Source: Arthrobacter bambusae (lineage in GTDB: Bacteria > Actinomycetota > Actinomycetes > Actinomycetales > Micrococcaceae). From it: a stretch of 57,511 nt of DNA. The stretch spans positions 1 through 57,511 of the forward strand of contig NZ_JAHHZS010000026.1 in NCBI RefSeq assembly GCF_022606295.1. Reading direction: 5' to 3'. The notes below the pieces were generated by a model, which was given only the letters and a program-made list of their open reading frames with translations, searched no databases and had not been told where the DNA came from. Each line of letters opens with the position of its first letter. Positions within the stretch are counted from its first letter, which is position 1. The translations under genes were made by a program, and so were the position numbers. This document shows positions 33,161-43,800 of the stretch, one piece after another.

Positions 33161-35508
33161 CTCTCTGAACCGTCGGCCTCCATCTTGTCCCAAAGGATAT
33201 CGACGACCCGCTGCTGCACATTGGGGCCCACCTCTCTTAAGACTTCGAAGAACTCCTGAGCAATGCCTTGAGCCATGCGCTCAAGCATTGGCGCTAGCTC
33301 GCCCTTCGTGCGAGGAACGGCAAGCGGTAAGCCCGGAAGGTCGTCGAATTGAGTTGTGACCGCTACCGCAGGTGCATCAGGATCGTTCCCCGAGCCCTCG
33401 TCCGTTGTTTCGAACTCCTCGGCTACGAGGTTAGGGTTCTCGTCGTCGACGGCGCCGTTCCGATCAGTGGCTTCATTAGCGCAAGGGACAACGAAGTCCG
33501 CGAGCATCTCCGGAATTCGATCGGCTCGCAGCACGACATCGAGATGATGGACAGTGCGCGTCAGAGCTACGTATAGAAGCTTGTCGCCTTGCGCCAACTG
33601 GAGTATCGAAGCAGGCTCTACGACTACGACGGCATCAAATTCCAGTCCTTTTGATTCCTCAGGGGAAACAAGATTGATGCCTTGCGACAGTCCTCCGTCG
33701 GCAGACTCGCTGAATCTGATTCCCAGGGCGCGGAAGGCATCGCAAACGGGTTCCATCTGCGGTTCAGCGACAACCACACCTACAAACAAGCCGCGTGAAC
33801 TGTATTCCTTCACCGACGTCACGACCGCGTCCATCAACTCGTCAGCGTCTACAACATGCCAGCGTGGATCTTCTTCGATCTGCCGAGGAAATGCCACCGG
33901 CGCAGTCAACCCAGGCGCAGCCGTGGCGAGGACTCTGGCTGCGACGGCAAGGACGGGTGCTGGCACCCGATACCCGATTGTCAGCTCGGATTGGGTGAAG
34001 TGGTTTTCGGTGCCGAGGGTCGTGAGAACTTGGTTCCAGTCTTTGCGTGAATATGCCGAAGTCGCCTGTGCGATGTCCCCAACTACAGTCATGGACCCGT
34101 TCTGACTACGTCTGCGGACCGCTCGGAGCTGCATATACGATAGGTCCTGCGCTTCATCCAGGACAACGTGGCGATACCTGTTGACCGCGCCGCTAAGTGC
34201 ATCGGCCGCACAATCGATGACGCCCAAGTCCGCCATCGTCCACGGCTCGTCCCCGATTTTGGCGGCGGGTGCCCGGTAGAGTAGCTCGACTTCAGTCTCT
34301 GTGGCGCCTGCTCGAACGAGCCTCTCCTTCGAGCCGTACAACTCCCGCACAAATTGTTGGGGGGAGAGCGACGGATAGACTCTCTCGGATTGCTCATCCA
34401 GCGACGTTCGTTCAATGAGGAGCGCAGAGTCCCTTCTTCCGAAATCAATCTTGCCCGCCACGAGTGTTTGCAAGGCAGCTCTGAACTGAGCGCGACGGCG
34501 GTTATATTGGCCTGTTGTGATCCCTGCCAGGATGTATTCAATCTCCTCTTTCGAAATAGCAACTGTCAGAGAGGTATCGGTGCGCCTCACTTCAAGGCCA
34601 TCTGCTGGAACACGCGCTCGTCCGCTCAGCCCGCTTCTGACGATGGACTCCATCTTTGCAGAGCCCTTCTTCCGGGCCACATCAGGATTGTCGATGCCTC
34701 TCGGTCCAAAGTCGCCGGCGAGCAACTGTGCAAGCGACTGCTGAACAACGTCGACGTCTCCGAGCGTCGGCAGTACACGCCTGATGTACTTGGTGAAAGT
34801 TGGGTTGGGCCCGATAACCAATACGTCCCGCGGCTGCACTTCGTCCTGAAAGTTGTAAAGGATCCACGAAACGCGGTGAAGCGCTACCGCAGTCTTCCCT
34901 GTGCCCGGGCCGCCCTGAATGACGAGAAGCTGGTCTTTTGGAGCCCGGATGATGCTGTTTTGAGCGGCTGTGATGGTCCGTACAATGTCCCTCATGTATT
35001 CGCCGCGGCCCCGCCCGAGGTCCTCTAGCAAAGGATCCTGCTCGCCGACAAAAGTCTCCGCCAGAAAATCGTCGGAGAGCTCTTGGAAAATCACATCGTT
35101 AAACGTGTCGATTCGGTTGAACGTTGTGCTGAAGATTCTCTTGCGTGCAACCCCGTGCGGCTCCTCGTGAGTGGCCTCATAGAAGATCTCTCCGATTTGC
35201 GACTGCCAAGGAGCGACTAGGAGGTCGTAGTTTTCGTCACGAATGGCCACGCTTCCGATGTAGATAGTCTCGCCATCCTCTAGATCCATACGAGCCGTCG
35301 CTACTGCCTCAGAGGGCTCGAGTCTTCTGCGATTCAGGAGCGCCGCGCGCTGGCTGGAGCGCTCATGGACGTTACCGCTAACGGTCGAGGACCCAGCTTC
35401 GTCGAGGCTCTTGTCGTAGGCCTGCCTGGCCGCGTCAAAATAGTCCTGCTCCAATGCTTTTTCGGCCTGAAAAGCGTTCTGATCTGTGTCCTGCAACTGT
35501 GCGGTCAT
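33157..35508 (-). CDS. HelD/HelR-like UvrD-family ATPase (RNA polymerase-associated helicase type)
   Basis: The start is ATG 35508 (MTAQLQDTDQ) with AAAGGGGA upstream; the product is 783 aa. An N-terminal helical segment (EQDYFDAARQAYDKSLDEA) precedes an SF1 core. Walker A is VIQGGPGTGKTAVALHRVSW, preceded by YMRDIVRTITAAQNSIIRAP as in HelD proteins; Walker B is VVLDEAQDLSYMQL. HelD-type proteins pry stalled RNA polymerase off DNA and some actinobacterial ones (HelR) give rifamycin tolerance. I found no rifamycin-associated element upstream. It could be a defence-recruited cousin, given its place in the island. Confidence 0.83.
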   Translation of the reverse strand: MTAQLQDTDQNAFQAEKALEQDYFDAARQAYDKSLDEAGSSTVSGNVHERSSQRAALLNRRRLEPSEAVATARMDLEDGETIYIGSVAIRDENYDLLVAPWQSQIGEIFYEATHEEPHGVARKRIFSTTFNRIDTFNDVIFQELSDDFLAETFVGEQDPLLEDLGRGRGEYMRDIVRTITAAQNSIIRAPKDQLLVIQGGPGTGKTAVALHRVSWILYNFQDEVQPRDVLVIGPNPTFTKYIRRVLPTLGDVDVVQQSLAQLLAGDFGPRGIDNPDVARKKGSAKMESIVRSGLSGRARVPADGLEVRRTDTSLTVAISKEEIEYILAGITTGQYNRRRAQFRAALQTLVAGKIDFGRRDSALLIERTSLDEQSERVYPSLSPQQFVRELYGSKERLVRAGATETEVELLYRAPAAKIGDEPWTMADLGVIDCAADALSGAVNRYRHVVLDEAQDLSYMQLRAVRRRSQNGSMTVVGDIAQATSAYSRKDWNQVLTTLGTENHFTQSELTIGYRVPAPVLAVAARVLATAAPGLTAPVAFPRQIEEDPRWHVVDADELMDAVVTSVKEYSSRGLFVGVVVAEPQMEPVCDAFRALGIRFSESADGGLSQGINLVSPEESKGLEFDAVVVVEPASILQLAQGDKLLYVALTRTVHHLDVVLRADRIPEMLADFVVPCANEATDRNGAVDDENPNLVAEEFETTDEGSGNDPDAPAVAVTTQFDDLPGLPLAVPRTKGELAPMLERMAQGIAQEFFEVLREVGPNVQQRVVDILWDKMEADGSES

Positions 35509-35703
35509 GATTCCCCTTTGGCTCGTGGAACACATTAAAGCAGAGGGGACAGACGTGTTGGGCAGGTGCGATTAGCGCCGCTGTGGGCACGGGGTAAGCG
35601 GCATGGAAACTAGATAAGATGCGGACCGAAGGCTTGCATCGTCTGATGCGTGGGGACCAGCCCGTGGTTTACACCGAAGGATGCGAGCAAATACCCTGGG
35701 CTC

Positions 35704-36633
35704 ATGATTACTGACGCGGCCGAGATCCTGGATGACTTCGACGACAGACTTCGCGCTGCCGCTTTTGCATGGCTTACGAGCAGGACGTTCAACGGCTCAG
35801 GAAACCTTACCTACTCTGAAATCCAGAGTTTTAGTTTTGAGGGACAGCGCATTCCGCTCAAAGACAGGGTGAAGGGAATTTGGAAACCTGCGAGTTTGAG
35901 ATCGGCGCTTTCCATAACAACGACGTACCGTCCCCCTGGTGTTGTTCGGCCCTACGACGACTTAATTCACGAGAGTGACGGGCTACTGAGGTATAAGTGG
36001 AACGGGATCGAAAGGGATGAGGCGACAAATCGCGCGCTGAGATCGGCGATGCAGCTCGGCGTTCCGTTGATCTGGTTTTTCGGTGTCGGAAAAGGTGTCT
36101 TCAAGCCAGTCTTTCCGGTTTTCGTGGTGGGTGAAGAGGAAGCAAATAGGCAATTCATTCTGGACGCAGACCCGTCAGTTAACGCAGCGGTGGACGAAAG
36201 TGCCGCGGAACAATTCCTCCGCCGTTACCTCAAGGTGGAGACGAGGCACAGACTCTTTCAAGCAGTCTTTCGAGGAACAGTAATGCGCGCCTATGAGGGG
36301 CGATGCGCAGTGTGCAGCCTGCAGCATGGCCAGCTGCTGGACGCGGCTCATATCATTCCCGACAGCGACGAGGACGGTGTGGCGAGCGTCGTCAACGGGA
36401 TGGCTCTTTGCAAGATTCATCATGCGGCGTTCGATTTCGGAATCCTGGGGATTCGGCCGGACCTCGTCGTTCAGATACAATCCGGACTCATGCATGAAAT
36501 AGACGGTCCGATGCTTCGGCACGGACTCCAGGAGATGCACGGGAAACGAGTCTCAGTACCGAGTGCGAAAGCTGAGAGGCCAAGAGCGGATCTTCTCGAA
36601 CGCGCGTTTGAGCGGTTCCGGCAGGCTGGCTGA
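35704..36633 (+). CDS. HNH endonuclease of modification-dependent restriction type
   Basis: ATG 35704 (MITDAAEILDDFDDRLRAAA) is preferred because related proteins begin with this LDDFDxRLRAAA block; a GTG at 35650 would add 18 residues. The product is 309 aa. The N-terminal half (FKPASLRSALSITT-like segment, YRPPGVVRPYDDLIHESDG, LIWFFGVGKGVFKPVFPVFVV) is the conserved front domain of this HNH family and is thought to sense DNA modification. The C-terminal half has CAVCSLQHGQLLDAAHIIPD followed by NGMALCKIHHAAFDFG, a complete HNH site with its zinc cysteines. It probably cuts modified foreign DNA. Confidence 0.88.
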   Translation: MITDAAEILDDFDDRLRAAAFAWLTSRTFNGSGNLTYSEIQSFSFEGQRIPLKDRVKGIWKPASLRSALSITTTYRPPGVVRPYDDLIHESDGLLRYKWNGIERDEATNRALRSAMQLGVPLIWFFGVGKGVFKPVFPVFVVGEEEANRQFILDADPSVNAAVDESAAEQFLRRYLKVETRHRLFQAVFRGTVMRAYEGRCAVCSLQHGQLLDAAHIIPDSDEDGVASVVNGMALCKIHHAAFDFGILGIRPDLVVQIQSGLMHEIDGPMLRHGLQEMHGKRVSVPSAKAERPRADLLERAFERFRQAG

Positions 36634-36776
36634 GTCCAGGCCTCTTCTGGGTCCTTCCATGTAGACGCGGAGGCGGGCATAGACGGGAGGCTTCTCTCCT
36701 AAGTACACCGGAGCACGAGGAGTGCATCTTTTGCCAAAGGTTCCTTTATCGTCGTGATCGGGCGGACGGTGCAGTC

Positions 36777-36893
36777 TTAGATGGTTGGTGTCCGGTCTTC
36801 CATTGGGTTGATACCGGCTGCGGCGAAGGCATCTCGCATCTGACGCACCTGGGCTGCGAGTCCATCTGAAGCTTTGGCGGGCTGGGAAAAGTG
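36777..36893 (-). pseudogene. short coding remnant in the 36634-37018 gap
   Basis: The minus strand reads ASDGLAAQVRQMRDAFAAAG then INPMEDRTPTI and a TAA at 36779-36777, closed upstream by a stop at 36896. The composition looks like a real protein C-terminus, but no start or upstream gene remains. The rest of the 36634-37018 gap shows no supported gene. Confidence 0.3.
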
Positions 36894-37018
36894 TCAAAGC
36901 GCTGTCGTTCACAATGCTTCGTCCTCGAACGCGCGTGGCTTCAATTCTGCCACGACGTACGGTCGCGGAGCCTTAACCAGCTAGTGCCCGGGGCTCCGTC
37001 ATGACGATGGGCCTAAGT

Positions 37019-37486
37019 CTAGGTCCAGAGGTTTTCCAAGAGTGCGGACTCAGTGATGGCGTCTTCTAGGCCTGCAAAGGCCTTCCCTGAGTACTCCATT
37101 GCTACGGTCACGTCGAAATTCTCTCCGTGAACAGCAACCGTGACCGTGGATTCCTGGGTTTCCCACTTTGCGAATTTTCTGAGGTGACCACAGGCGACAG
37201 CCATACCCCGTCCCGAGAAGTCGTTCTGGTACATGTCGTTCAGCCAGTAAGTCTTGTCGTCCACAGGGGAGTCGTACTTTTTGGTGACGGATTCTTTTAG
37301 TTCGTCGTATGAGGTCAAATAGTGATTTCGGTTCTGGTATTCGTCCCGGATTCGATATTTTCCTCGGACGAGTCGGTCCCCCACGAAGATGTAAACTGCG
37401 AGGCACGTGAACTGTCCGAGCTGTACACCGAATGCCAAATAATCGTCCGTCTCATGATTAGGTTCAATGCCCTCACAAGCCTTCAC
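37019..37486 (-). CDS. hypothetical protein, about 155 aa
   Basis: The start is tentatively GTG 37486; no ribosome site is visible and the frame stays open about 75 bases further upstream to a TAG. The protein is acidic with several aromatic residues (LAFGVQLGQFTCLAVYIFVG, YDSPVDDKTYWLNDMYQNDF), consistent with a soluble alpha/beta fold. I do not recognise it. It stands alone, convergent with the HNH gene side and divergent from the giant helicase gene. Confidence 0.55.
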   Translation of the reverse strand: MKACEGIEPNHETDDYLAFGVQLGQFTCLAVYIFVGDRLVRGKYRIRDEYQNRNHYLTSYDELKESVTKKYDSPVDDKTYWLNDMYQNDFSGRGMAVACGHLRKFAKWETQESTVTVAVHGENFDVTVAMEYSGKAFAGLEDAITESALLENLWT

Positions 37487-37854
37487 TTGGCTGAGGGAAG
37501 AACCCCATGCTGACTTCCTAAAGCCTTCCGCGGATGATCTATCCCCTGTTTCCAGCGGACTCTAGGTGCCATCCTTATTCAGAAAGACAGTGGCTCCCGA
37601 CTCGGTAATCGCTCTCATTTTCTCCCCATAAATTATTGGCTGACGCGCACCATAGTGTTGCGTGTGCACGTCTTGCGCTGCGGCAGACGGCATCATCATT
37701 GCCTCCGTATAGCATCGCCTCACAGATGAGCAGCAGAGCTGGCCTCGCTTCGCGATGGAGAGCGCGTGGAAACGTGTCTTGGGGAGTTCCTGCGCAAGGC
37801 ACTACTCTGAGCTGAGTCAACGGTCGGCCGAGTTGCCGAAGATTGGGGAACACA
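37487..37854. other. intergenic region upstream of the giant helicase gene
   Basis: This 368-base gap shows no supported gene. It must hold the promoter of the rightward 2156-aa gene. A Shine-Dalgarno TTGGGGA lies immediately before ATG 37855. Confidence 0.5.
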
Positions 37855-40800
37855 ATGGGGCTTTCGAACCGCGAGTACGTCGGCCGTGCTCTGGACACTT
37901 TGGCGGCCGGACTTGGCTCCTACATCAGTGACCATCTGAATACCTTGGCACCAGGAATCTCGTGGACCAAACTTCTTGAGTACAAAGATGCCAGCGCCGG
38001 TAAAGCCCCGAAAACCTACGCCCCCACGGATCTGAGTGTTCAACTGCGCGTTATGACCGAGTCTCTCGGCTCGCTCGGTTACCCCTTCAACCTGGGGCAC
38101 GACGCCCGCAGCTACACGTCCGAACTTCGGCAAACGCGTAACCTCTGGGCCCACAACGAGGCCTTCGGCAACGCAGACACTTACCGTGCCTTGGACACAG
38201 CGGGTCGGTTGGCTAAGTGCTTGAAACTCGACGATGCTGAGCAATCTGTCGCCACGCTACTTGAGGAATACAAGACCAGGGAAACGGGTGCCGTCGGAAA
38301 CGGCTCCGAAGCCACCGCACTTGGAGGCGAGGCGGTCGAACTCCACGAATCACCGCCCAGTGAGCTTGCCGAAACACCTCTCAATCAGCACCAGATCCTT
38401 GTGGAAATAACTGCCGCTGACGCGCTGAGCTACGCAATGGCCCACAACGGTTTCAAGTTCGTCCGGCAGATCAAGATCACCAATCCAGGCGTCGAAGTCC
38501 GGGGCGCGGTGGTCCAGATCGAGGTGCTGTCCACTGCGGGGAGGATCTCTGAGGACTTCCAACAATACGTTGATCTTGCCGCTGGCCAGAGCGTCATCCT
38601 GGACGACGTGGACGTGCCGGTTTCGGCCAACACCATGTACGAGCTCTCAGACAAGCAATCCGGCAGAGTCATCGTGACCGTTAGATCCGGCGCGGGAGCC
38701 GACGCCCCAGAGATCGGCAAGGCGGAGGTCCGCATCGACCTCCTTCCGGCACAACTCTGGATCGCAGGCAACGGGCTGGTCTCATACGAATTCTTGGCGG
38801 CTTACGTTCAGCCGCACCACCCCGCAGTCGGCAAGCTTGTCTCCGAGGCAGCCGACCTCCTCTCCGCTGCCACTGGCAATAGCAGCCTTGGCGGCTATAC
38901 GGAAGGCGCCGATCGCGTCGACGAAATCGTCTTCGCACTCTCCCAAGCTGCTAGCAACCGGAACATTCGATATAGCATGCCCCCGGCTAGCTGGGGCCTT
39001 CAAGGCCAGCAGGTTCGTACGCCCGCACAGGTACTCGAGGACCGGCTCGGTACCTGTCTTGATACTGCGATTGTCATGGCCGCCGCACTGGAATTCTGCA
39101 ACATCAGACCACTGCTTTGGATTGTGGAAGGCCACGCGTTTTTGGGATATTGGCGGGAAGAAGGTGTGCTGCCCACAGCCGCTTCCGACGACGTTCCTCA
39201 ACTCGTCAGCCTCGTCCAGCGTGGTTACATCGGCCTGATCGAGACCACACTGCTCACGGGCAGCCAGCCCATCACTCTTGCCGTGTTGCGGAACGCGCCC
39301 ATAGCCAAATACATCGAATCGGGCAACGACGAGATTCATGCTGTAACGGACATCCGCCGCGCTCGGCTTGACGGTATCTATCCGCTGCCCGCCCGGACTA
39401 TGTCTGAGACCGGGACTCCGGTAGTGACCACTTACGTTCCCGAAACGAAGGTGGCGCCAGCACTCCCCGAGAAGCATGGCAAGGTCGTCCGTACCGCCAG
39501 CCATGGAACCGAAATCCCGCCTCGTGTTACTCAGTGGAAAAATGCGCTGCTCGACCTAAGCCTGCGGAACCGTCTGATCAACTTCACCGACACCGCACGC
39601 TTCCCACTTGCCGTACCGAGCTCGTGGATCGGCTCGTTTGAGGACCTTATCAACAACGGCACGCCGATCAGCCTGCTCCCTTCCACTCAGATCAGCGCGG
39701 TCCACCAAGAGCGCGGTATCCGCTTTGGCCGTGATCTGCCCCACGATGAGCTCATCGCATTGCTCAGTTCCAAGAAGGCAGTGTTCGCAGAGGTCAGCGA
39801 AGATGCTTACAGCACCAAGATGCGCGGTCTGGCCTACAAAGCTAAGACGCAGCTCGAAGAAACCGGCGCCAACAACCTTTACCTGGCTCTCGGGAGCCTT
39901 ATGTGGGAACTCGACGGCCGTACCCTCCGTTCGCCGTTGGTCCTTGTACCGGTCAATCTGACTTCTGCAGGGAAGCAGGGGCTCTACCGCGTGACCTTGG
40001 ACGAAGCTGGCCAGTCCACTCCAAACTACTGCCTGCTTGAGAAGCTTGCTTTGACGCACGGGCTGCGGATTCCTGGGTTGTCCGAGCCGGTTGAGGATGG
40101 CTCAGGAATGGATCTCGACGCAGCTTTCAATGCGGTCCGCGAGGCAGTCTCGGCCAAGGGGCTCGCCTTCCGGGTGGAGAATACCGTGGACCTGTCCATG
40201 CTCCAGTTCGCCAAGTTCCGGCTCTGGAAGGATCTTGACGAAAACTGGGAACAGTTCGCCAAGAACCAGCTGGTGCACCACCTCATCAGCACCCCCACGG
40301 AACTGTTCCAGGACGCAGTGACCGTGAGTGACGACGTCGATCTCGACGCACTTGCTGCGCAATGCCCGATTCCGGCTGACTCATCACAGCTTCAAGCAGT
40401 CGCGTCGGCGGTGTCCGGGCAGACCTTCGTCCTGGAAGGACCTCCAGGGACGGGGAAATCCCAGACCATCACGAACCTGCTCACGCGCGCGATCGTCGAA
40501 GGAAAGCGAGTGTTGTTCGTTGCCGAAAAAAGAGCCGCACTCGAGGTCGTGCAGAAGCGCCTTGACGAGGTAGGAATGGGGCCGTTCTCTCTGGACCTCC
40601 ACGACAAAGGCAGCAAGCCTGCCGTGGTCCGTGCTCAGATAAAAAAGGCCCTGGAACTTCGACTGGATTCGGACGCCCAACAACTCGAAACCGCCTCAAC
40701 GGACCTGACCGCCGCCCGCCGGGGCCTCATTCGTTATGCCAGCAACCTGCATGAGGAAAACGGCGCGCATCTCTCCCTTTACAGCGCCCGCACCAAGGCG

Positions 40801-43800
40801 CTCACTTACCAGCCCGACGATCCAGCGATTGCGCTTGGTACAGACTTCACTTCCTCAGCGAACGATTCCACTCTGGAGCCGGTCCGGAGTGTTCTGCGTG
40901 AGCTGCCTGAGTACACCGACCGAGCCCGCCCGGGTAAGGACCATCCGTGGCGGTTTGTCGCGGCTGTTGCCGGACCGGAGCAGACGGACCAGCTGCTGAC
41001 CATCGGGAGGCGTCTCGACGCGGCGCTCGACGCCGTCCGCTCCGTTGAGGGATTGCCGCTAGTTGTCTTCTCCGCTGGGCAGCCGTCCGACGTCTCGACC
41101 ATCGCCGCGCTTTTGAAAGACAGGAGCGTTCCGCTGGAAACGCTCGACGTCGTTCGGTCCGGGAACTGGTCTAGCGGTGCCGGCCATCTGGAACAGCTGG
41201 TGGCCGCGTTCGCCGCAGTCAATCACCCGGGTCTCGAGCAGGTAGCGCCGGAGGCTATGAACCTCCCACTGCAGGACATCCTGGCACGCGCGGTGCAGGC
41301 CGCTGCGACCGGCTTCTTCGGACGGAAAAAGCGACTACTGGCGGTCGCGGCTGAACTGGACAGCGTTGTGCACCCAGGCGCAGGGATTCGTCACAAGGAG
41401 CTGGTCCCGCTGCTGGAGAACCTGGTTCGTGCGCAGCAGCAAATCCGGGGACTCCAAAACGAAGCGCAGACCGTGCCTGGCGTCTCCGTGCCCCACTCGT
41501 GGAACCCGCTAACAGAAGCCGGGCAGGCAGCGTTGAACCACCGATTGGGTTGGCTGCGCTGGGCGGCGGAGGCAGTAGTCCCGAACAACGGGAAGGGCGA
41601 TCTCCTGTTCAAGAGGGCACTGCGCACGTTCCTCAACGACGGACCGCCCGTGCACGAAAACATTGTCGGCTGGCTGTATGAGCTAGGGCAGGCGTGGGAG
41701 GCCTTCACGAAGATCCCCGCCGTCGCGGAGTCGGAGCTCAAGAGCTGGGTGGGAGACGTCGGCTTTCTGCAAGTCTGGACGGACACTCGCGCGACCCGGC
41801 GCTTGGATGCCGACGGTTCGGCCCCGCTGCAGCGCTGGGTTGAGCTCTTAGAGCACATTGAACCGCTCCGGTCCGTCGGACTGCACGGGGCACGCACTAT
41901 GATTCTCGACGGTCTTCTGGACGCAGACGACGCAGCAGCTGCCTTTGAACGCGGGCTCGCCGAGAGCTCCCTCGAAGAACGCAGTCTCGCCACCGGCCTG
42001 CAGGACTTTGATTCCCACGCCCACGAACGCAACATCGAGCGGTTCACCTCGCGAGCGGCAGCCGTTCGCGAGCTACTGAAACGTAACCTTGCTGCCATGG
42101 TCGTTACCGGAAGGCGGGTGTCGTCGTCGTCGAACTCTGGCCGGATGGGGGAGTTGCAACGTCAGCTGACGCGGCAGCGCGGCGGGATGACCGTCCGCAA
42201 GCTCATGGAAAACTACGCCGATCTCGTCACACAAATCATGCCGTGTACCCTGGTCAGCCCCGACTCCGTGGCACGGTTCTTTCCCGCAAAGGCAGATCTG
42301 TTCGACATTGTGGTGTTCGACGAAGCCTCGCAAATACGTGTGGCGGACGCTGTTGGTGCCATGGGCCGGGGTGCCTCCGTGGTGGTCGTGGGGGACAGCA
42401 AGCAGATGCCCCCGACCTCCTTTGCCGAATCCTCTAGCGATTCCGTGGATGAGGTCGAGAACGACATCACGGCCGTGGAGGATATGGAATCCATCCTTTC
42501 CGAGTGCGTGGAGGCACGGGTACCCCGACAGTGGCTGTCCTGGCATTACAGGAGCCAGGACGAGTCCCTCATCGCGTTCAGCAACCAGCAGTACTACGAC
42601 AGCAAGCTCTCGTCCTTTCCTGGGCCATCGCACGGGGCGCCGGATCCGGGGCTACGCGGCCACGGCGTCAACTTCGTCCGGGTGGACGGACAGTTCCACA
42701 GGTCTGGGCCGTCCAAGGTGCTTCGCACCAACCCCATCGAGGCCAGGGCCGTAGTGGCGGAGGTTCGGCGGCGCTTCGACGTGGATTCCGTCGGCGCACC
42801 ATCGGTCGGTGTGGTGACGTTTAACTTGCAGCAGCGGGCGCTTATAGAAGGCTTGCTTCGCGACACAGACGATCCCCGGATCATGAAGGCGTTGGACGAG
42901 GACGCTGAAGGTTTGTTCGTGAAGAACCTTGAAAACGTTCAGGGCGACGAGCGGGATGTCATCCTCTTCTCCACAGGCTTCAGCAAGAACGATAAAGGGT
43001 ACTTGCCTCTGAACTTTGGCCCTCTGAACCGAGCTGGTGGTGAGCGGCGCCTCAACGTGGCCGTGACCCGTGCTCGACAGCAGGTGATCGTGTTCTCGAG
43101 TTTCAGCCCTTCAGAGCTGCGGGCCGAAGAGACGAGCTCTGTCGGGATCAAGCATTTGCGTTCATACCTGGACCTTGCCGAACAAGGCACCGGTGCACTC
43201 CCATATGATGGTCGCCGCGCCATTGGGGTGGATTTACATCGCGAGGAAGTTGCCGACGCGCTGCGGGAGCGCGGGTTTGTTGTCGCTACGGACATTGGAT
43301 TGTCCGACTTCAAAGTCGACATCAGCGTCGCGCCCCAGGAGTCCCCGGACCGCCCGGCAATGGCCATCCTTCTTGACAGCCCCGCTTGGGCGGCCCGCCG
43401 CACAGCGGGGGACAGAGACGGCCTACCGGGGGACGTCCTCACCCGCATGATGCGCTGGCCGTCAGTCCAGAGGGTCTGGCTGCCGGCGTGGATCAAGGAC
43501 CGGAACGACGTGCTGGACAAGCTTGAGCAGGCTTTCAAGCAGGCGGACTCTGATTCCGCTACGTCCCAATCCGAGTCTCTCGCTGCTCCCGAGCGCGAGA
43601 CTCCCGAGCAGGCGCGCCCTGGGCGCCGGGCTGCCGAGCCTTCCGGTCCTGCACAGGACTACATCCTGGTTGCCGGCAAGGGCAATTCCGAGAAAGACCA
43701 CGGAGCCCTGCTGGAAGCCGTTCGAGCAGATTCTCGCCCGGCCAACGTCGTGGCAGTGTCCTCCCCTCCCAGCTATGAGCCTTGGGCCGTCCGGCGATTG

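Noticed and set aside
35509..35703. Rifamycin-associated element upstream of the HelD-like gene
   Set aside because: I looked for the long GC-rich inverted repeat expected for helR control and did not find it.
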